Assembly (NCBI GenBank): GCA_001464695.1
Contig: LNDQ01000072.1
Coordinates: 1-64,000 of the forward strand
Source: Betaproteobacteria bacterium Ga0077523
GTDB lineage: Bacteria; Pseudomonadota; Gammaproteobacteria; Burkholderiales; Ga0077523
Direction of reading: 5' to 3'
Length of the DNA stretch: 64,000 nt
The position numbers and the translations under genes were made by a program. Positions 34,527 to 45,200 of this stretch are shown piece by piece; within the stretch, counting starts at the first letter, position 1; each line of letters starts with the position of its first letter. The notes beneath the pieces are model-generated. The model was not told the origin of the DNA and made no database searches. It saw nothing but the letters and a program-made list of their open reading frames with translations.

Positions 34527-35753
34527 ATGAACGCCGCTTCCTCCAAAGCTCACGCCACCTGGCCACTGGTCATCACCGCAGCACTCATCCTGATGATCAC
34601 CATGGGCAGCCGCCAGACGCTGGGGCTGTTCATGTCGCCGCTCAACACTTCCACCGGCATGGGCATCGTATCGATCAGCCTCGCCTTCGCCATCGGCCAG
34701 TTCGTGTGGGGCGCCTCGCAGCCGATCTTCGGCGCGGTGGCGGATCGCTACGGCCCCGGTCGGGTGATCGTGTTCGGCGGACTGCTGCTGGCACTGGGCT
34801 GGGCGCTGACACCGCTCGTGAACAACCAGTGGATGCTGATCGTCACCATGGGTGTCATCGCGTCCGCCGGTGCGGGCGCGGGCAGTTTCTCGATCCTGAT
34901 CGGCGCGACCGCCGGGCGCCTGCCACCGGAGCGGCGCGCGTTCACGGCCGGCTTCATCAACGCCGGCGGCAGCTTCGGCCAGTTCGTGTTCGCGCCGCTG
35001 GTACAGGGGTTGATCGCCGGGTTCGGTTGGGTCGTCGCCATGTTCGCGATGGCATTGAGCGCACTGGTGACGCTACCCATGGCGTGGGTCATGCGCCGCA
35101 AACCGGTGCCGGCCGCGGCGAAAGCCGCCGCCAAGGACGACATGGGGCTGCGTGCTCAGTTGCGCATCGCCTTGCGCGACAAGAGCTACTGGTATCTGCA
35201 CGCGGGGTTCTTCACGTGCGGCTTTCACATCGCGTTTCTCGTGACGCACCTGCCGGGAGAAGTGGGGCTGTGCGGGCTTTCGGCCGGCGTGGCGGCCACA
35301 TCGCTCGCGATCATCGGCCTCGCGAACATCGCCGGCAGTCTCGGTGCGGGCGCCCTCGGCAACGTGTTCCGGATGAAATGGCTGCTGGTCTGGCTCTACG
35401 CGTCGCGGGCCGTCGCCATCGGCCTCTACCTCGCTGCGCCGAAGACACCGATGACGTTCTACGTGTTCGCAGCCGTGCTCGGTGTCACCTGGCTCTCCAC
35501 GGTCCCGCCGACTGCGGGGCTGGTGGGCAAGCTGTTCGGCATGCGCTATCTCGCCACGCTGTTCGGCCTGACGCTGCTCTCGCACCAGATCGGCGGCTTC
35601 TTCGGCGCGTGGCTGGGCGGCATCGCGCTCGCCGGCACCGGCAGCTATGCGTGGATGTGGTACGCCGACATGGTGCTCGCCCTGATGGCCGCGGTGGTGA
35701 ACCTGCCGATCAAGGAAGCCCCGCTGGGCGCACCACGGGCCGCTGCGGCCTGA
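34527..35753 (+). CDS. MFS transporter
   Basis: A 408-residue twelve-helix major facilitator. The start WPLVITAALILMITMGSRQT and the loop VADRYGPGRVIVFGG (the DRxGRR-like motif of MFS loop 2-3) are clear, and the second half begins near SYWYLHAGFFTCGFHIAFLV, the form common in oxalate/formate-antiporter-like and monocarboxylate MFS proteins. It lies 18 bp after the MATE gene and 46 bp before the SDR, within the HxlR operon. The substrate cannot be deduced. Confidence 0.9.
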   Translation: MNAASSKAHATWPLVITAALILMITMGSRQTLGLFMSPLNTSTGMGIVSISLAFAIGQFVWGASQPIFGAVADRYGPGRVIVFGGLLLALGWALTPLVNNQWMLIVTMGVIASAGAGAGSFSILIGATAGRLPPERRAFTAGFINAGGSFGQFVFAPLVQGLIAGFGWVVAMFAMALSALVTLPMAWVMRRKPVPAAAKAAAKDDMGLRAQLRIALRDKSYWYLHAGFFTCGFHIAFLVTHLPGEVGLCGLSAGVAATSLAIIGLANIAGSLGAGALGNVFRMKWLLVWLYASRAVAIGLYLAAPKTPMTFYVFAAVLGVTWLSTVPPTAGLVGKLFGMRYLATLFGLTLLSHQIGGFFGAWLGGIALAGTGSYAWMWYADMVLALMAAVVNLPIKEAPLGAPRAAAA

Positions 35754-35799
35754 GCACGCGCTGCCAGACAACTTTCCACTACCTCGTCGAGGACTCGTC

Positions 35800-36540
35800 A
35801 TGGGCAAACCCGTCGCCATCGTCTTCGGAGTCGGCGCCGAGCGCGGTCTCGGCGCGGCGCTGTGTCGCCGGTTCGCGGCCGGAGGGCACCACGTCCTGGT
35901 GTCGGGGCGAACCCCCGCGAAGCTCGAACAGGTGGTGCGCACCATCGAGACCGCCGGTGGCACTGCCGCGGCGCTACCCGCCGACATCACTCAGGAATCC
36001 GACGTCATCGCGGCCTTCGATCGCGCGATGGCGCCCGGCACCGGCCTCGATCCGGTGGATCTGGTGGCCTACAACGCCGGCAACAATCAGCACATCGACT
36101 TTCGCGCACTGACTGCGGAACAGTTCGAGAACTTCTGGCGGGTGGGCTGCTACGGCGGTTTCCTGGCCGGCCGCGAAGCGGCGCGTCGCATGGTCCCGCT
36201 CGGGCGCGGCACGATCCTCTTCACCGGTGCTTCCGGAAGCCTGCGCGGCAAACCGGGCTACGCCCACTTCGCGGCAGCGAAAGCAGGCCTGCGGATGCTC
36301 GCCCAGAGCATGGCGCGCGAGTACGGCCCGCAAGGGATCCACGTTGCCCACGTCGTGATCGATGGCGGCATCGACGGCGATCGCCTGCGCCGGCTGCGCC
36401 CCGCCATCGTTGCCGAACGCGGCGACGACGGCTTGCTCGGCATCGATGCGATCGCGGACACCTATTGGCACTTGTACGGTCAGCACCGATCCGCGTGGGC
36501 GCAGGAAGTTGACCTGCGACCGTTCAAGGAGAGTTTCTGA
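35800..36540 (+). CDS. SDR-family protein with Phe in place of catalytic Tyr
   Basis: A 246-residue SDR fold protein starting GKPVAIVFGVGAERGLGAAL (a divergent glycine-rich motif) with NAG-like AYNAGNN and the Ser region FTGASGS. At the active site the family YxxxK reads FAAAK within GYAHFAAAKAG, so the Tyr is Phe while the Lys is kept; a Tyr three residues earlier might substitute. The C-terminus EVDLRPFKESF is intact. Last gene of the HxlR operon, it overlaps the convergent aminotransferase frame by 17 bp. Confidence 0.82.
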   Translation: MGKPVAIVFGVGAERGLGAALCRRFAAGGHHVLVSGRTPAKLEQVVRTIETAGGTAAALPADITQESDVIAAFDRAMAPGTGLDPVDLVAYNAGNNQHIDFRALTAEQFENFWRVGCYGGFLAGREAARRMVPLGRGTILFTGASGSLRGKPGYAHFAAAKAGLRMLAQSMAREYGPQGIHVAHVVIDGGIDGDRLRRLRPAIVAERGDDGLLGIDAIADTYWHLYGQHRSAWAQEVDLRPFKESF

Positions 36541-37864
36541 CGCAGCCCCCATCCCGACCTTCCCCCACCGAAGGTGGGGGAAGGGGTGTACGGCTCCCTC
36601 CCCCGGCATGCACGCCGCCCACCGCAGCCGGCACGTCGAACTCGCGCCGGCACACCTCGGCAAGCCGCGCCAGGCCGTTGCGCATCGTTGGTTCATCCGG
36701 ATGCGCAAAGCAGACCCGCAGCCAGGATCGGCCGGCGTCACCGTCGGTCATCCACTCGGCACCCGGATTGATCGCAACACCGGCCTGCAGGGCCACCTGT
36801 GCGAGGCGTGTCGTGTCCACCGGCTGCGGCAGCGCCATCCACAGGAAGATGCCGCCGGTCGGATCCGCGAACGTCGCCGCTGCGCCGAAGCTGTCGCGTA
36901 TCGCCGCCATGAGAATCTCGACCTTGCGTCGCAGCGTCGCGCGCAATGCTTTCACGTGCGAGTCGAAATGCGTCGCGCAGTATTCGGCCAGCACCATCTG
37001 CTCCAGGGCGCCGGTGCCGCCATCGGTCTTCAGGGCGAGGATACGGCCCATCAGCGGCCAACCGGCGACCAGATAGCCGATGCGCAGAGCCGGCGCGATC
37101 GTCTTCGAGAACGACCCGATGTGGACGACCCGATCGCCGCCCGGCATGCCGCGTAGCGCCTGCGGACGCACGCCGTCCCACGTCAGGTCGGCGTAGCACT
37201 CGTCCTCGAAGATCGGCACGCCGTAGCGTGCGGAAAGTTCGAGCAGCTGGGCGCGCCGCTCGGTGCTCATGACGGTCGCGGTGGGGTTCTGCACCGTGGG
37301 AATGGTATAGATGAACTTCGGCCGGATCCCGCGGCGCGCCAGATCCGCCAATGCCGCATCGAGCGCATCGATGCGCATGCCGCCGGAATCGAGCGGAACG
37401 CCGACGATGTTGGCGCCGCGGCGCTTCAACCGCGAGAGGGTGCCGGCGTAGTTCATGTCCTCCACGACCACCGTATCGCCAGGTGCGAGGAAGACGTCGT
37501 TCACCAGGTCGAGCCCCTGCAACGAACCGGACGTGATCAGGACTTCGTCGGGCGTGCAGCGGATGCCGGCATCGCGCGCCAGCTTGCGGACGATGAACTC
37601 GCGCAGCGGCAGGTAACCGAGCGGGCCGCTCGCCAGGCCATAGGTCGACAGCGTCGGGCCTTCGCGCTGCAGCACGCGTGTCGCCGCCTCGATCAGCCCG
37701 TCGACGGGAACACTGGCGGCATCGTTGTGGCCACCGACGAGATTGAACTCGGGAAAACCGGTCCACCGCGCGGCGGCCGGCGGCAAGTCGGCGCGCATCA
37801 GGGACTCGACGTCGAACGCTCCGGCCACGGTCTCGCGCGGGGGGCTCATGCTAGTCGAGGACAT
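36524..37864 (-). CDS. PLP-dependent aminotransferase, class I/II (MocR-like/aminoadipate type)
   Basis: A fold-type I aminotransferase resembling 2-aminoadipate/LysN-type enzymes. TYGLASGPLGYLPLREFIV, TSGSLQGLDLV, YTIPTVQNPTATVMS and GSFSKTIAPALRIGYL are visible, the last with the PLP Lys near residue 252. The frame is 446 residues, but the last ~28 (from about HAGGGSRTPLPPPSVGEG) are encoded by an extragenic palindrome, so the ancestral protein probably ended near residue 418. Starts at 37864 or 37849 both fit; the upstream DUF1015 gene ends between them. It converges with the SDR. Confidence 0.85.
   Translation of the reverse strand: MSSTSMSPPRETVAGAFDVESLMRADLPPAAARWTGFPEFNLVGGHNDAASVPVDGLIEAATRVLQREGPTLSTYGLASGPLGYLPLREFIVRKLARDAGIRCTPDEVLITSGSLQGLDLVNDVFLAPGDTVVVEDMNYAGTLSRLKRRGANIVGVPLDSGGMRIDALDAALADLARRGIRPKFIYTIPTVQNPTATVMSTERRAQLLELSARYGVPIFEDECYADLTWDGVRPQALRGMPGGDRVVHIGSFSKTIAPALRIGYLVAGWPLMGRILALKTDGGTGALEQMVLAEYCATHFDSHVKALRATLRRKVEILMAAIRDSFGAAATFADPTGGIFLWMALPQPVDTTRLAQVALQAGVAINPGAEWMTDGDAGRSWLRVCFAHPDEPTMRNGLARLAEVCRREFDVPAAVGGVHAGGGSRTPLPPPSVGEGRDGGCVRNSP
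36544..36608. repeat. palindromic element at the 3' end of two convergent genes
   Basis: CCCCCATCCCGACC, a hairpin CCTTCCCCCACC-GAA-GGTGGGGGAAGG (36556-36582 region), GTGTACGG and CCTCCCCCGGCATG match the units at 31022-31294. It lies immediately after the SDR stop and within the reading frame of the aminotransferase. Confidence 0.85.
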
Positions 37865-39080
37865 GGGAGAGCAGCCCGTCGGCCAGTTTCGGCTCGAACC
37901 AGGTGGACTTGGGAGGCATCACCTGCCCCGAATCGGCAACCGCCATGAGATCCTCCATGTGCGTCGGATGCATGGCGATCGCGCACGCCATCTCGCCGCT
38001 GTTCACGCGTCGTTCGAGCTCCGGCAGGCCGCGAATGCCGCCGATGAAATCGATGCGCGGATCGCGCCGCGGATCGGTGATGTTCAGTACCGGCGCCAGC
38101 AACCGGTCCGCGAGCAGGCTTACATCGAGGCGTGCGACCGGATCGGCCGGCACGAACTCGGGTCGGACCACCAGCCGATGCCACTGCCCTGCGATGTACA
38201 GACCGAACTCATGCGGTTGGGCAGGCTGCACCGGCACGGCGCTCGCCTCGACGGCGAAGCGCTGCCGCACGGCAGCGAGAAACGCGACGGGCGTGAGCCC
38301 GTTCAGGTCCTTCACCACACGGTGGTAGGGCAGGATCTGCATGCGGTGATGGGGAAACGCCACCGCGAGGAAATACTCGTGACCGGCGGTGGCATCGCTG
38401 GTGCGGCGTGCGGCGGCAACGCGCGATGCTGCTGCGGACCGGTGGTGACCATCCGCGATATAGAGCGCCGGCAGCCGTTCGAACGCGTTCGTGATCACTT
38501 CGATGCTCGCGCCATCGGCGATGTCCCAGAGCTCGTGGCGCACACCGGTGTCGGCGATGATGTCGAGCGCCGGCGCGCTGCCGGTGATCGCTGCAAGCAG
38601 TGCGTCGATCTCCGGTGCTGCAGGGTACGCCAGCAACACCGGCCCGGTCTGGGCGTTCAGGGCTTCGATCTGCTGCACGCGATCGTCTTCCTTGTCCGGC
38701 CGCGTGAACTCGTGCTTGCGCACACGATTCGCATCGTAGGCGGCGACCGATGCCGCCAGCGCGATACCAGCCTGCACGTGCGTGCCCATGGTCATGCGCC
38801 AGGCGTAGTACGCCGGTTTGCGATCGCGCGTGAGCACACCCTGGTCGCGCAGCCGCTTCAGGTTCTCCGCCCCTTTCCGGTAGACCTCGGGCGCATGCGG
38901 GTCCAAGCCCTCCGGCAGATCGATTTCCGGCTTCGAGATGTGCAGGAAGCTCACGGGCTTGCCGGCCACGCGCGCACGGGCTTCGGCCGATGTCAGGACG
39001 TCGTACGGCGGCGCAGCCACTTCGGCGGCGAACCGTGTGGCGGGACGAAGTGCCGCAAAAGGGCGAATCAGCGGGGCCAT
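37851..39080 (-). CDS. DUF1015-family protein
   Basis: A 409-residue member of the DUF1015 family, which is widespread but of unsettled function. Characteristic segments are RPFAALRP, VAAPPYDVLTSAEARARV, FLHISKPEIDLP, YYAWRMTM and ADGHHRSAAA (about 216-225). ATG at 39080 is preferred to a TTG two codons upstream. It runs just ahead of the aminotransferase gene with the stop and next start nearly touching, so the two are probably co-transcribed; in other genomes DUF1015 genes often accompany amino- or hydroxy-acid enzymes. It is divergent from the GGDEF-EAL gene. Confidence 0.88.
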   Translation of the reverse strand: MAPLIRPFAALRPATRFAAEVAAPPYDVLTSAEARARVAGKPVSFLHISKPEIDLPEGLDPHAPEVYRKGAENLKRLRDQGVLTRDRKPAYYAWRMTMGTHVQAGIALAASVAAYDANRVRKHEFTRPDKEDDRVQQIEALNAQTGPVLLAYPAAPEIDALLAAITGSAPALDIIADTGVRHELWDIADGASIEVITNAFERLPALYIADGHHRSAAASRVAAARRTSDATAGHEYFLAVAFPHHRMQILPYHRVVKDLNGLTPVAFLAAVRQRFAVEASAVPVQPAQPHEFGLYIAGQWHRLVVRPEFVPADPVARLDVSLLADRLLAPVLNITDPRRDPRIDFIGGIRGLPELERRVNSGEMACAIAMHPTHMEDLMAVADSGQVMPPKSTWFEPKLADGLLSHVLD

Positions 39081-39270
39081 GAGCAAACAATGCGGGCGAA
39101 AGGCGCGATTCTACGGAATCCCGGTGCCGTCAGTCCGGCCATTTCCGCAACTTTTTCATGGGTATTCCCACGGCTGCCTCCGCGCCATTTTCTCAAGCCG
39201 ACGCAGGGGGAGCCGTTACTGCCCCAGAGCGCCTTCGCCCCAGCGCCTGCCGGATGCGCTGCACCACAAC

Positions 39271-41391
39271 ATGCTTTCCGATACTTCCTACCTCAGCCCC
39301 TCCTACGACCCCTGGGTCGTCTGCGCCTCGATCGCCCTCGCGATCTTCGCCTCGTATGTCGCACTCGACCTCGCCAAGCGGGTGCGCACCCCGGATCGCG
39401 CCGTGGTCTTCGGGTGGTGGACCGGCGGTTCCATTGCGCTGGGCACCGGCATCTGGGCCATGCACTTCGTCGGCATGTTCGCGTTCCAGCTGCCGCTTGC
39501 GGTCGGCTATGACCGCATCCTGACGTTCGTGTCGTGGCTCGCGGCCGTGGCCGTCTCGGGCATGGCACTGCGCGTGGCGAGCCGCGAAACCCTGGCTTTG
39601 CGCGATCTCGGCTTCGCTGCCGTGGCCATGGCTTTGGGCATCTGCGCCATGCACTACATCGGCATGCTCGCGATGGTGATGACACCGGCGATCGTCTGGA
39701 ATCCCTGGATGGTGGCATTGTCCGCAGCCATCGCCGCGGCGGCCTCGGCCGTGGCGCTCACGATCTTCTTCTGGCTGCGCCGCGTGAGCGGCATGCACGC
39801 CATCGCCTGGCAAGTGGTGGCGGCGACCGTGATGGGTATCGCGATCTGCGGGATGCACTACACGGGCATGGCTGCGGCGCATTTTCCTACCGGTTCCATC
39901 TGCCTGACGGCCAATGGCCTGCGCGGCGACAGCCTTGGCATGCTGGTGCTGGTGGGCGCCGGCGCGCTGATGGTCATGACGATGTTCACATCGGCTCTCG
40001 ATGCACGCATGCAGAGCCAGACAGCGCGTCTCGCCCGGTCGTTGCAGGTGGCCAACGACGAACTGAAGCACTCGGCGTTCCGCGACCCGCTCACCGGTCT
40101 GTGCAACCGCCTCGTGCTGGAAGATCGCCTCGACCATGCCGTCGTGCGAGCCGAGCGCCACGGCGGCAGGATCGCCGTCCTGTTCGTGGACCTCGATGGC
40201 TTCAAGCCGATCAACGACTCGTTCGGCCATACGGCCGGCGACACCGTGTTGCAGGAAGTCGCTGCGCGCCTCCGGGCCCTGACACGCGAGGGGGATACCG
40301 TCGCACGCATCGGCGGCGACGAGTTCGTGCTGTTGCTCGAAGACGCGCCCGACGAGACCTTCGCCGAGGTGATCGCGCGCCGGACGCTCACGATGCTGGG
40401 CCGGCCCTTCGCTCTGGAAGGCCGCGAAGTGCAGTTGTCCTGCTCCATCGGCGTCTCGATGGCGCCGGATCACGGATCGCCGGACAAGCTGATCCACCGC
40501 GCCGATGCCGCGATGTACATGGCGAAGCACGCGGGCGGTGCCACGTACGTGGTGTGGGCACCTCGCATGGACGTCGATGTACGCGGCCAGGTCGATCTGC
40601 AGAGCGAACTGCGACTCGCGATCGAGCGCGGCGAGCTCGAGCTGTATTTCCAGCCGAAGATCGGGAGCCGGTCGGGACGCATCACCGGCGCCGAAGCGCT
40701 GTTGCGCTGGCACCATCCGGTGCGCGGCATGGTGAGCCCCGCCATCTTCGTGCCGCTCGCGGAGCGCTTCGGCTTGATCGGCTCGCTCGGGCACTGGGTT
40801 CTGGACAATGCCTGCCGCCAGATCCGCCAGTGGCAGGATGCCGGCACGACGCTGCCCGTAGCGGTCAATCTCTCGGTGCATCAACTACGCCGCGACGACC
40901 TGGTGCCGCGCATCCGCCACGCGCTCGAGGATCACCGCATCGATCCCAAGCTGCTCACCTTCGAGATCACCGAATCGGCGGCCATGGAAGACACGCAGAC
41001 GACCATGCGATCGTTTGCGGAATTGTCGGCACTCGGGGTGTCGCTCGCGATCGACGATTTCGGCACCGGCTACTCGAGCCTCGCCTACCTGCGGCGCTTG
41101 CCCGCGACCCAGCTCAAGATCGATCGCAGTTTCGTCCACGACCTCGACCAGAGCGTCGATGCGCTCGCCGTGGTGAAGGCGGTGGTGAGCCTCGCGCACG
41201 CACTCGGGCTCGAGGTGGTCGCCGAAGGTGTCGAGACCGAGCATCAGCGCGACGTGCTGGTCCAGCTGCAATGCGAACAGCTGCAGGGCTTTCTCTTTGC
41301 CCGACCGATGCCGGCATCCGACCTGCTGCGGTGGATCCAGGAAAGGCATGCGCAGCAGCCGGCGGCCGTCGCGCGAGTGTCGGCGGCTTAG
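39271..41391 (+). CDS. MHYT-GGDEF-EAL cyclic-di-GMP signalling protein
   Basis: A 706-residue integral membrane protein. The N-terminal seven-helix MHYT sensor has its three signature repeats MHFVGM, MHYIGM and MHYTGM, thought to bind a metal or diatomic gas. A GGDEF domain follows with intact IGGDEF near residue 346, then an EAL domain with EALLRW near 473 and AIDDFGTGYSS near 593. Both catalytic signatures look intact, so it could make and degrade c-di-GMP. ATG at 39271 gives the MHYT helix start; longer frames are unconserved. It is divergent from DUF1015 and appears monocistronic. Confidence 0.92.
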   Translation: MLSDTSYLSPSYDPWVVCASIALAIFASYVALDLAKRVRTPDRAVVFGWWTGGSIALGTGIWAMHFVGMFAFQLPLAVGYDRILTFVSWLAAVAVSGMALRVASRETLALRDLGFAAVAMALGICAMHYIGMLAMVMTPAIVWNPWMVALSAAIAAAASAVALTIFFWLRRVSGMHAIAWQVVAATVMGIAICGMHYTGMAAAHFPTGSICLTANGLRGDSLGMLVLVGAGALMVMTMFTSALDARMQSQTARLARSLQVANDELKHSAFRDPLTGLCNRLVLEDRLDHAVVRAERHGGRIAVLFVDLDGFKPINDSFGHTAGDTVLQEVAARLRALTREGDTVARIGGDEFVLLLEDAPDETFAEVIARRTLTMLGRPFALEGREVQLSCSIGVSMAPDHGSPDKLIHRADAAMYMAKHAGGATYVVWAPRMDVDVRGQVDLQSELRLAIERGELELYFQPKIGSRSGRITGAEALLRWHHPVRGMVSPAIFVPLAERFGLIGSLGHWVLDNACRQIRQWQDAGTTLPVAVNLSVHQLRRDDLVPRIRHALEDHRIDPKLLTFEITESAAMEDTQTTMRSFAELSALGVSLAIDDFGTGYSSLAYLRRLPATQLKIDRSFVHDLDQSVDALAVVKAVVSLAHALGLEVVAEGVETEHQRDVLVQLQCEQLQGFLFARPMPASDLLRWIQERHAQQPAAVARVSAA

Positions 41392-41401
41392 GCATCCCGG
41401 T

Positions 41402-42232
41402 CTACGCGCGCGGGGGCGTCGATGCACGGCGCGCGAACGTACACAACCGGTAGCCGTCGCGCAACGACGGCAGCAGGTACCGGATCACGAAGGCCGGTAC
41501 GCGAACGCGCTTCAGTTCGGCCGCCCGCAGCGCGATGGACAGACACTCGCGCCGCTCGTAGCCGAGCGTCTCGACGGCTGCCACCGGATCGGATGGATGA
41601 AACCGCCAGCGGGCACCGAGCGTTGCGATGCGCGCGATGATCCGCTTGCCCCAGCGCTGCACGAATGCGTCTGACTGCAGATCGCAGATCAGTTCGTGCC
41701 GCGGAAACAGATTGCCCAAGGTCCTTGCCGTCACGGCGATGGCGGACGCGTCGAGGTAGTAGGCAACACCCTCCATCACCACCGTCACCGGACCGTCGTT
41801 CGCGTGCGGAGCAAGCTTGTCCGCCAGCGACTCCCGGGCGAAGTCGATCGCGATACGGGTCAGAGGATTGGGACTCTCGCCCGCGGGCGCGACCGCCTCC
41901 TTACGCTCGATCACTGCCGGCTCGTCCACTTCGATCCATCGGCCGCCCTCGAGACGCAGCGCACGGGAATCGAAGCCGGCGCCCACCAGGATGATTCGAT
42001 GGTCAGACCGCGTGGCCAGGCGCGCTTTCAGCCATTGATCGATCAACCAGTGACGCACGATGTTCGCGCCGTTGGCATCCTCGAGATCGGTGAAGCGCTC
42101 GAACACGCGGCGACCCTCGTCATCCAGGAATCGCTCGGCCCAGGTGTCGCCCACGAGCGGATTCGACGATCGGGCGTCCTGCATGCGCACGCCGGTGCAG
42201 TACCAGGCGGTCTTCGAGACCGGATTGGCCAT
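41402..42232 (-). CDS. class I SAM-dependent methyltransferase (LCMT/PPM1-like)
   Basis: A 276-residue methyltransferase of the leucine-carboxyl-methyltransferase/YktD-like branch: ILVGAGFDSRA with the SAM-binding GAGFDSR at 84-90, WIEVDEPAVIERKE, and VVMEGVAYYLD. Members methylate small carboxyl groups or unknown acceptors; TcmP-like relatives act on polyketides. ATG at 42232 is chosen because the conserved N-terminus (MANPVSKTAWYCTGVRMQDA) begins there; the frame continues upstream only as an antisense-free shadow of the pump gene. It lies 11 bp after the RND pump stop, so it is probably in the same operon. Confidence 0.87.
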   Translation of the reverse strand: MANPVSKTAWYCTGVRMQDARSSNPLVGDTWAERFLDDEGRRVFERFTDLEDANGANIVRHWLIDQWLKARLATRSDHRIILVGAGFDSRALRLEGGRWIEVDEPAVIERKEAVAPAGESPNPLTRIAIDFARESLADKLAPHANDGPVTVVMEGVAYYLDASAIAVTARTLGNLFPRHELICDLQSDAFVQRWGKRIIARIATLGARWRFHPSDPVAAVETLGYERRECLSIALRAAELKRVRVPAFVIRYLLPSLRDGYRLCTFARRASTPPRA

Positions 42233-42243
42233 GCCTGGGGAGC

Positions 42244-45200
42244 TCACGCCTCCACTTTCACCTCGTCGAACCACCGGTACAGCACCGGCAGCATCACGAG
42301 AGTAAGCAGCGTCGACGTGATGAGGCCGCCGATCACGACCACGGCGAGCGGGCGCTGTACCTCCGACCCCGGCCCGGTGGCGAACAGGAACGGGATGAGG
42401 CCCAGCATCGCCACCGTGGCAGTCATGAGCACGGGGCGCAGGCGCAAGGTGGTGCCGTTCACTACGGCGTTCTCGACCGACTGGCCTTCCATCCGCAGCG
42501 ACCGGATGTAGGTGACCAGCACCACGCCGTTCAGCACCGCGATGCCCCACAGCGCGATGAAGCCGACCGATGCAGGCACCGAGAGATACTCCCCGCTCAC
42601 GTACAGGCCGACGATGCCGCCGATCGATGCGAACGGCAGCACCATGATGATGAGGATCGCGAGCTTGAGCGACCGGAACAGCAGGAACAGCAGGAAGAAG
42701 ATGCCGGCGATCGTGACCGGCACGATGATCGACAGATGACCCAGCGCACGCTCCATGTTCTGGAACTGGCCGCCATAGACGAGGTAGTAGCTCTCCGGCA
42801 GATTGATCCTGGCGGAGATGACCTGTTGCAGCTCTGCGACGAAGCCGCCGAGGTCGCGATCGCGCACGTTGATGCCCACCACCAGGCGCCGTTTCGCCGT
42901 CTCGCGGCTCACCTGTGCCGGCCCTTCGATCAGCCGGATGTCGGCCAGACTTTCCAGGGACACCTGGGCACCGCTCGGCGTCGGCAGCAGCAGCTTGCGG
43001 ATCGCCTCGCCGTTGTCGCGAAACTGTTCGAGCAGACGCACGCTGCCCTCGAAGCGCCGCTCGCCTTCGTAGACCTGGGTCGCCACCTTGCCGCCGATCG
43101 CCATCTCGATCACGTCGTGCACGTCCGACACGTTGATGCCATAGCGCGCGATGGTCGGGCGATCCACATCGATCGCGAGGTATTGCTGTCCGGTCGCCCG
43201 CTCCACACGGATATCCTGGGCCCCGCGTATGCCGCCGGCGACACGTGCGATCTCGTCCGCCGTCCGCTTGAGCGTGTTCATGTCGTCGCCGAACACCTTG
43301 ACCGCGACGTCGGAGCGCACGCCGGTCACGAGTTCGTCGACACGGTCGGATATCGGCTGCGCCATGACGATCTGCGCACCGGGGATGGCGCGCAGCTTTT
43401 CCCGGATCGTATCGGCGATGGTGTCCTGGTCCCACCCGGCGGGCCACTCGGCGCGCGGTTTGAGACTCACGATCGGGGAGGACTCGTTCTGCGCCTGCGG
43501 GTCGGCCGGGCTCTCCCCTCGACCAAGGCCGGATACCGCCGACTTGACGCCGGGAATCTCGCGGATCAGCCGCATGGCCTGCATCTCGAGCTCGATCGAT
43601 TCCTCGATGGCGATATTGGGCGCCCGGATCACGTTGGGCACCAGCGATCCTTCCTTCATCTCGGGGATGAACGAGGTTCCGAGCAAGGGGATGAGCGCCA
43701 GCGAACCCGCGAAGGCCATGCCGCTCACCGCTATCGTCGCGACGGGTCGATCGATCGCCCCATGCAACAGCGGCAGATAGGGGCGCTTCACCGCCGCGAT
43801 GAGCCAGGTATCGTGATCGCGGCCGCCTTTCAGCCCGTAGGCGCACAGCACCGGCGACAGCACGAGTGACAGCACGAGCGAGATGGTGAGCGCGATGGCG
43901 ATGGTGTAGGCGAGCGGCGCGAACATCTTGCCTTCCATGCCCTGCAGCGTCATGAGCGGGACGAAGACGAGGATGATGATGCCCACACCGAACACCACCG
44001 GTGTGGCGACCTCGACGACCGCCTCGAAGATGACGTGCAGCCGGTTGCCACCCTGGGCACCCGGGCGGCCCAGGTGCGCGAAGGTGTTCTCGACCACCAC
44101 CACCGACCCATCGACCACCAGCCCGATCGCGATCGCCAGGCCGCCGAGCGACATCAGGTTCGCGGACAGCCCCACCTCGTTCATCACCATGAACGTGATG
44201 AGCGGCGTCAGCAGCAGCGTCATCACGACGATCAGGCTGGAGCGGACATCGCCGAGGAACAGGAACAGCACCACGATCACCAGGATCGCCCCCTCGATCA
44301 GGACCTTGGTCACGGTCCACAGGGCCGCATCGACCAGTTCGGTGCGATCGTAGAACGGCACGATCTTGAGGTCGTCCGGCAGCATGCCCTTGCGGTTGAT
44401 CTCGGCGACCCGTTCCTGGACCCGGGTCACCACCTCCTTCGCGTTGCCGCCCCGGATCATCATCACGATCCCGCCGACAGCCTCGGTGACACCATTCTTG
44501 ATGAGCGCGCCCTGCCGTACTTCGTGGCCGATGGCCACGTCGGCGACGTTGCGAATGTAGACGGGGGTACCGTCGACCTCTTTCAGGACGATGGTGCGGA
44601 TGTCTTCGAGATCGCGGACGAGACCCAGGCCACGGATCAGGTGCTGCTCCGCGTAGTGCCGTACCACGCCCCCGCCCGCGTTGGCGTTGTTGTTCTTCAA
44701 CGCTTCGAACACCTGCGGCACCGAGATGCGGTAGTGGTGCATTCGATCGGGGTTGAGCCGCACCTGGTACTGACGCACGTAACCGCCCTGGGAATTGATC
44801 TCGGCCACGCCGGGAATGGAACGCAACAGCGGCCGCACCACCCAGTCCTGCGCGACGCGGCGACGCATCAGCTCGTCGACGCCCAGCTGCCTTTCGCCAT
44901 CGTCGTCGCGCTCGAGCGTGAACTGATAGACCTCCCCCAGGCCCGTCGACACGGGCCCCAGGACCGGTGTCACGTCCTCGGGCAGACGGGGTCCGAGCTC
45001 CAGCAGGCGCTCCATCACGAGTTGCCGTGCGAAGTAGACCGGCGTGTTGTCGGTGAAGACCAGGGTCACCAGCGACAGGCCCGGCTTGATGAGTGAGCGC
45101 ATTTCCGTCAAGCCCGGCAGACCGGTCATGCCGATCTCGATCGGCACGGTCACGAACCGCTCCACTTCCTCGGGCGACCTGCCGGGCGCCTCGGTCGCGA

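Noticed and set aside
33074-36112. A 1012-residue plus-strand frame across the MATE, MFS and SDR genes
   Set aside because: Composition is that of a shifted frame of GC-rich genes; the three real genes have clear families, starts and spacing.
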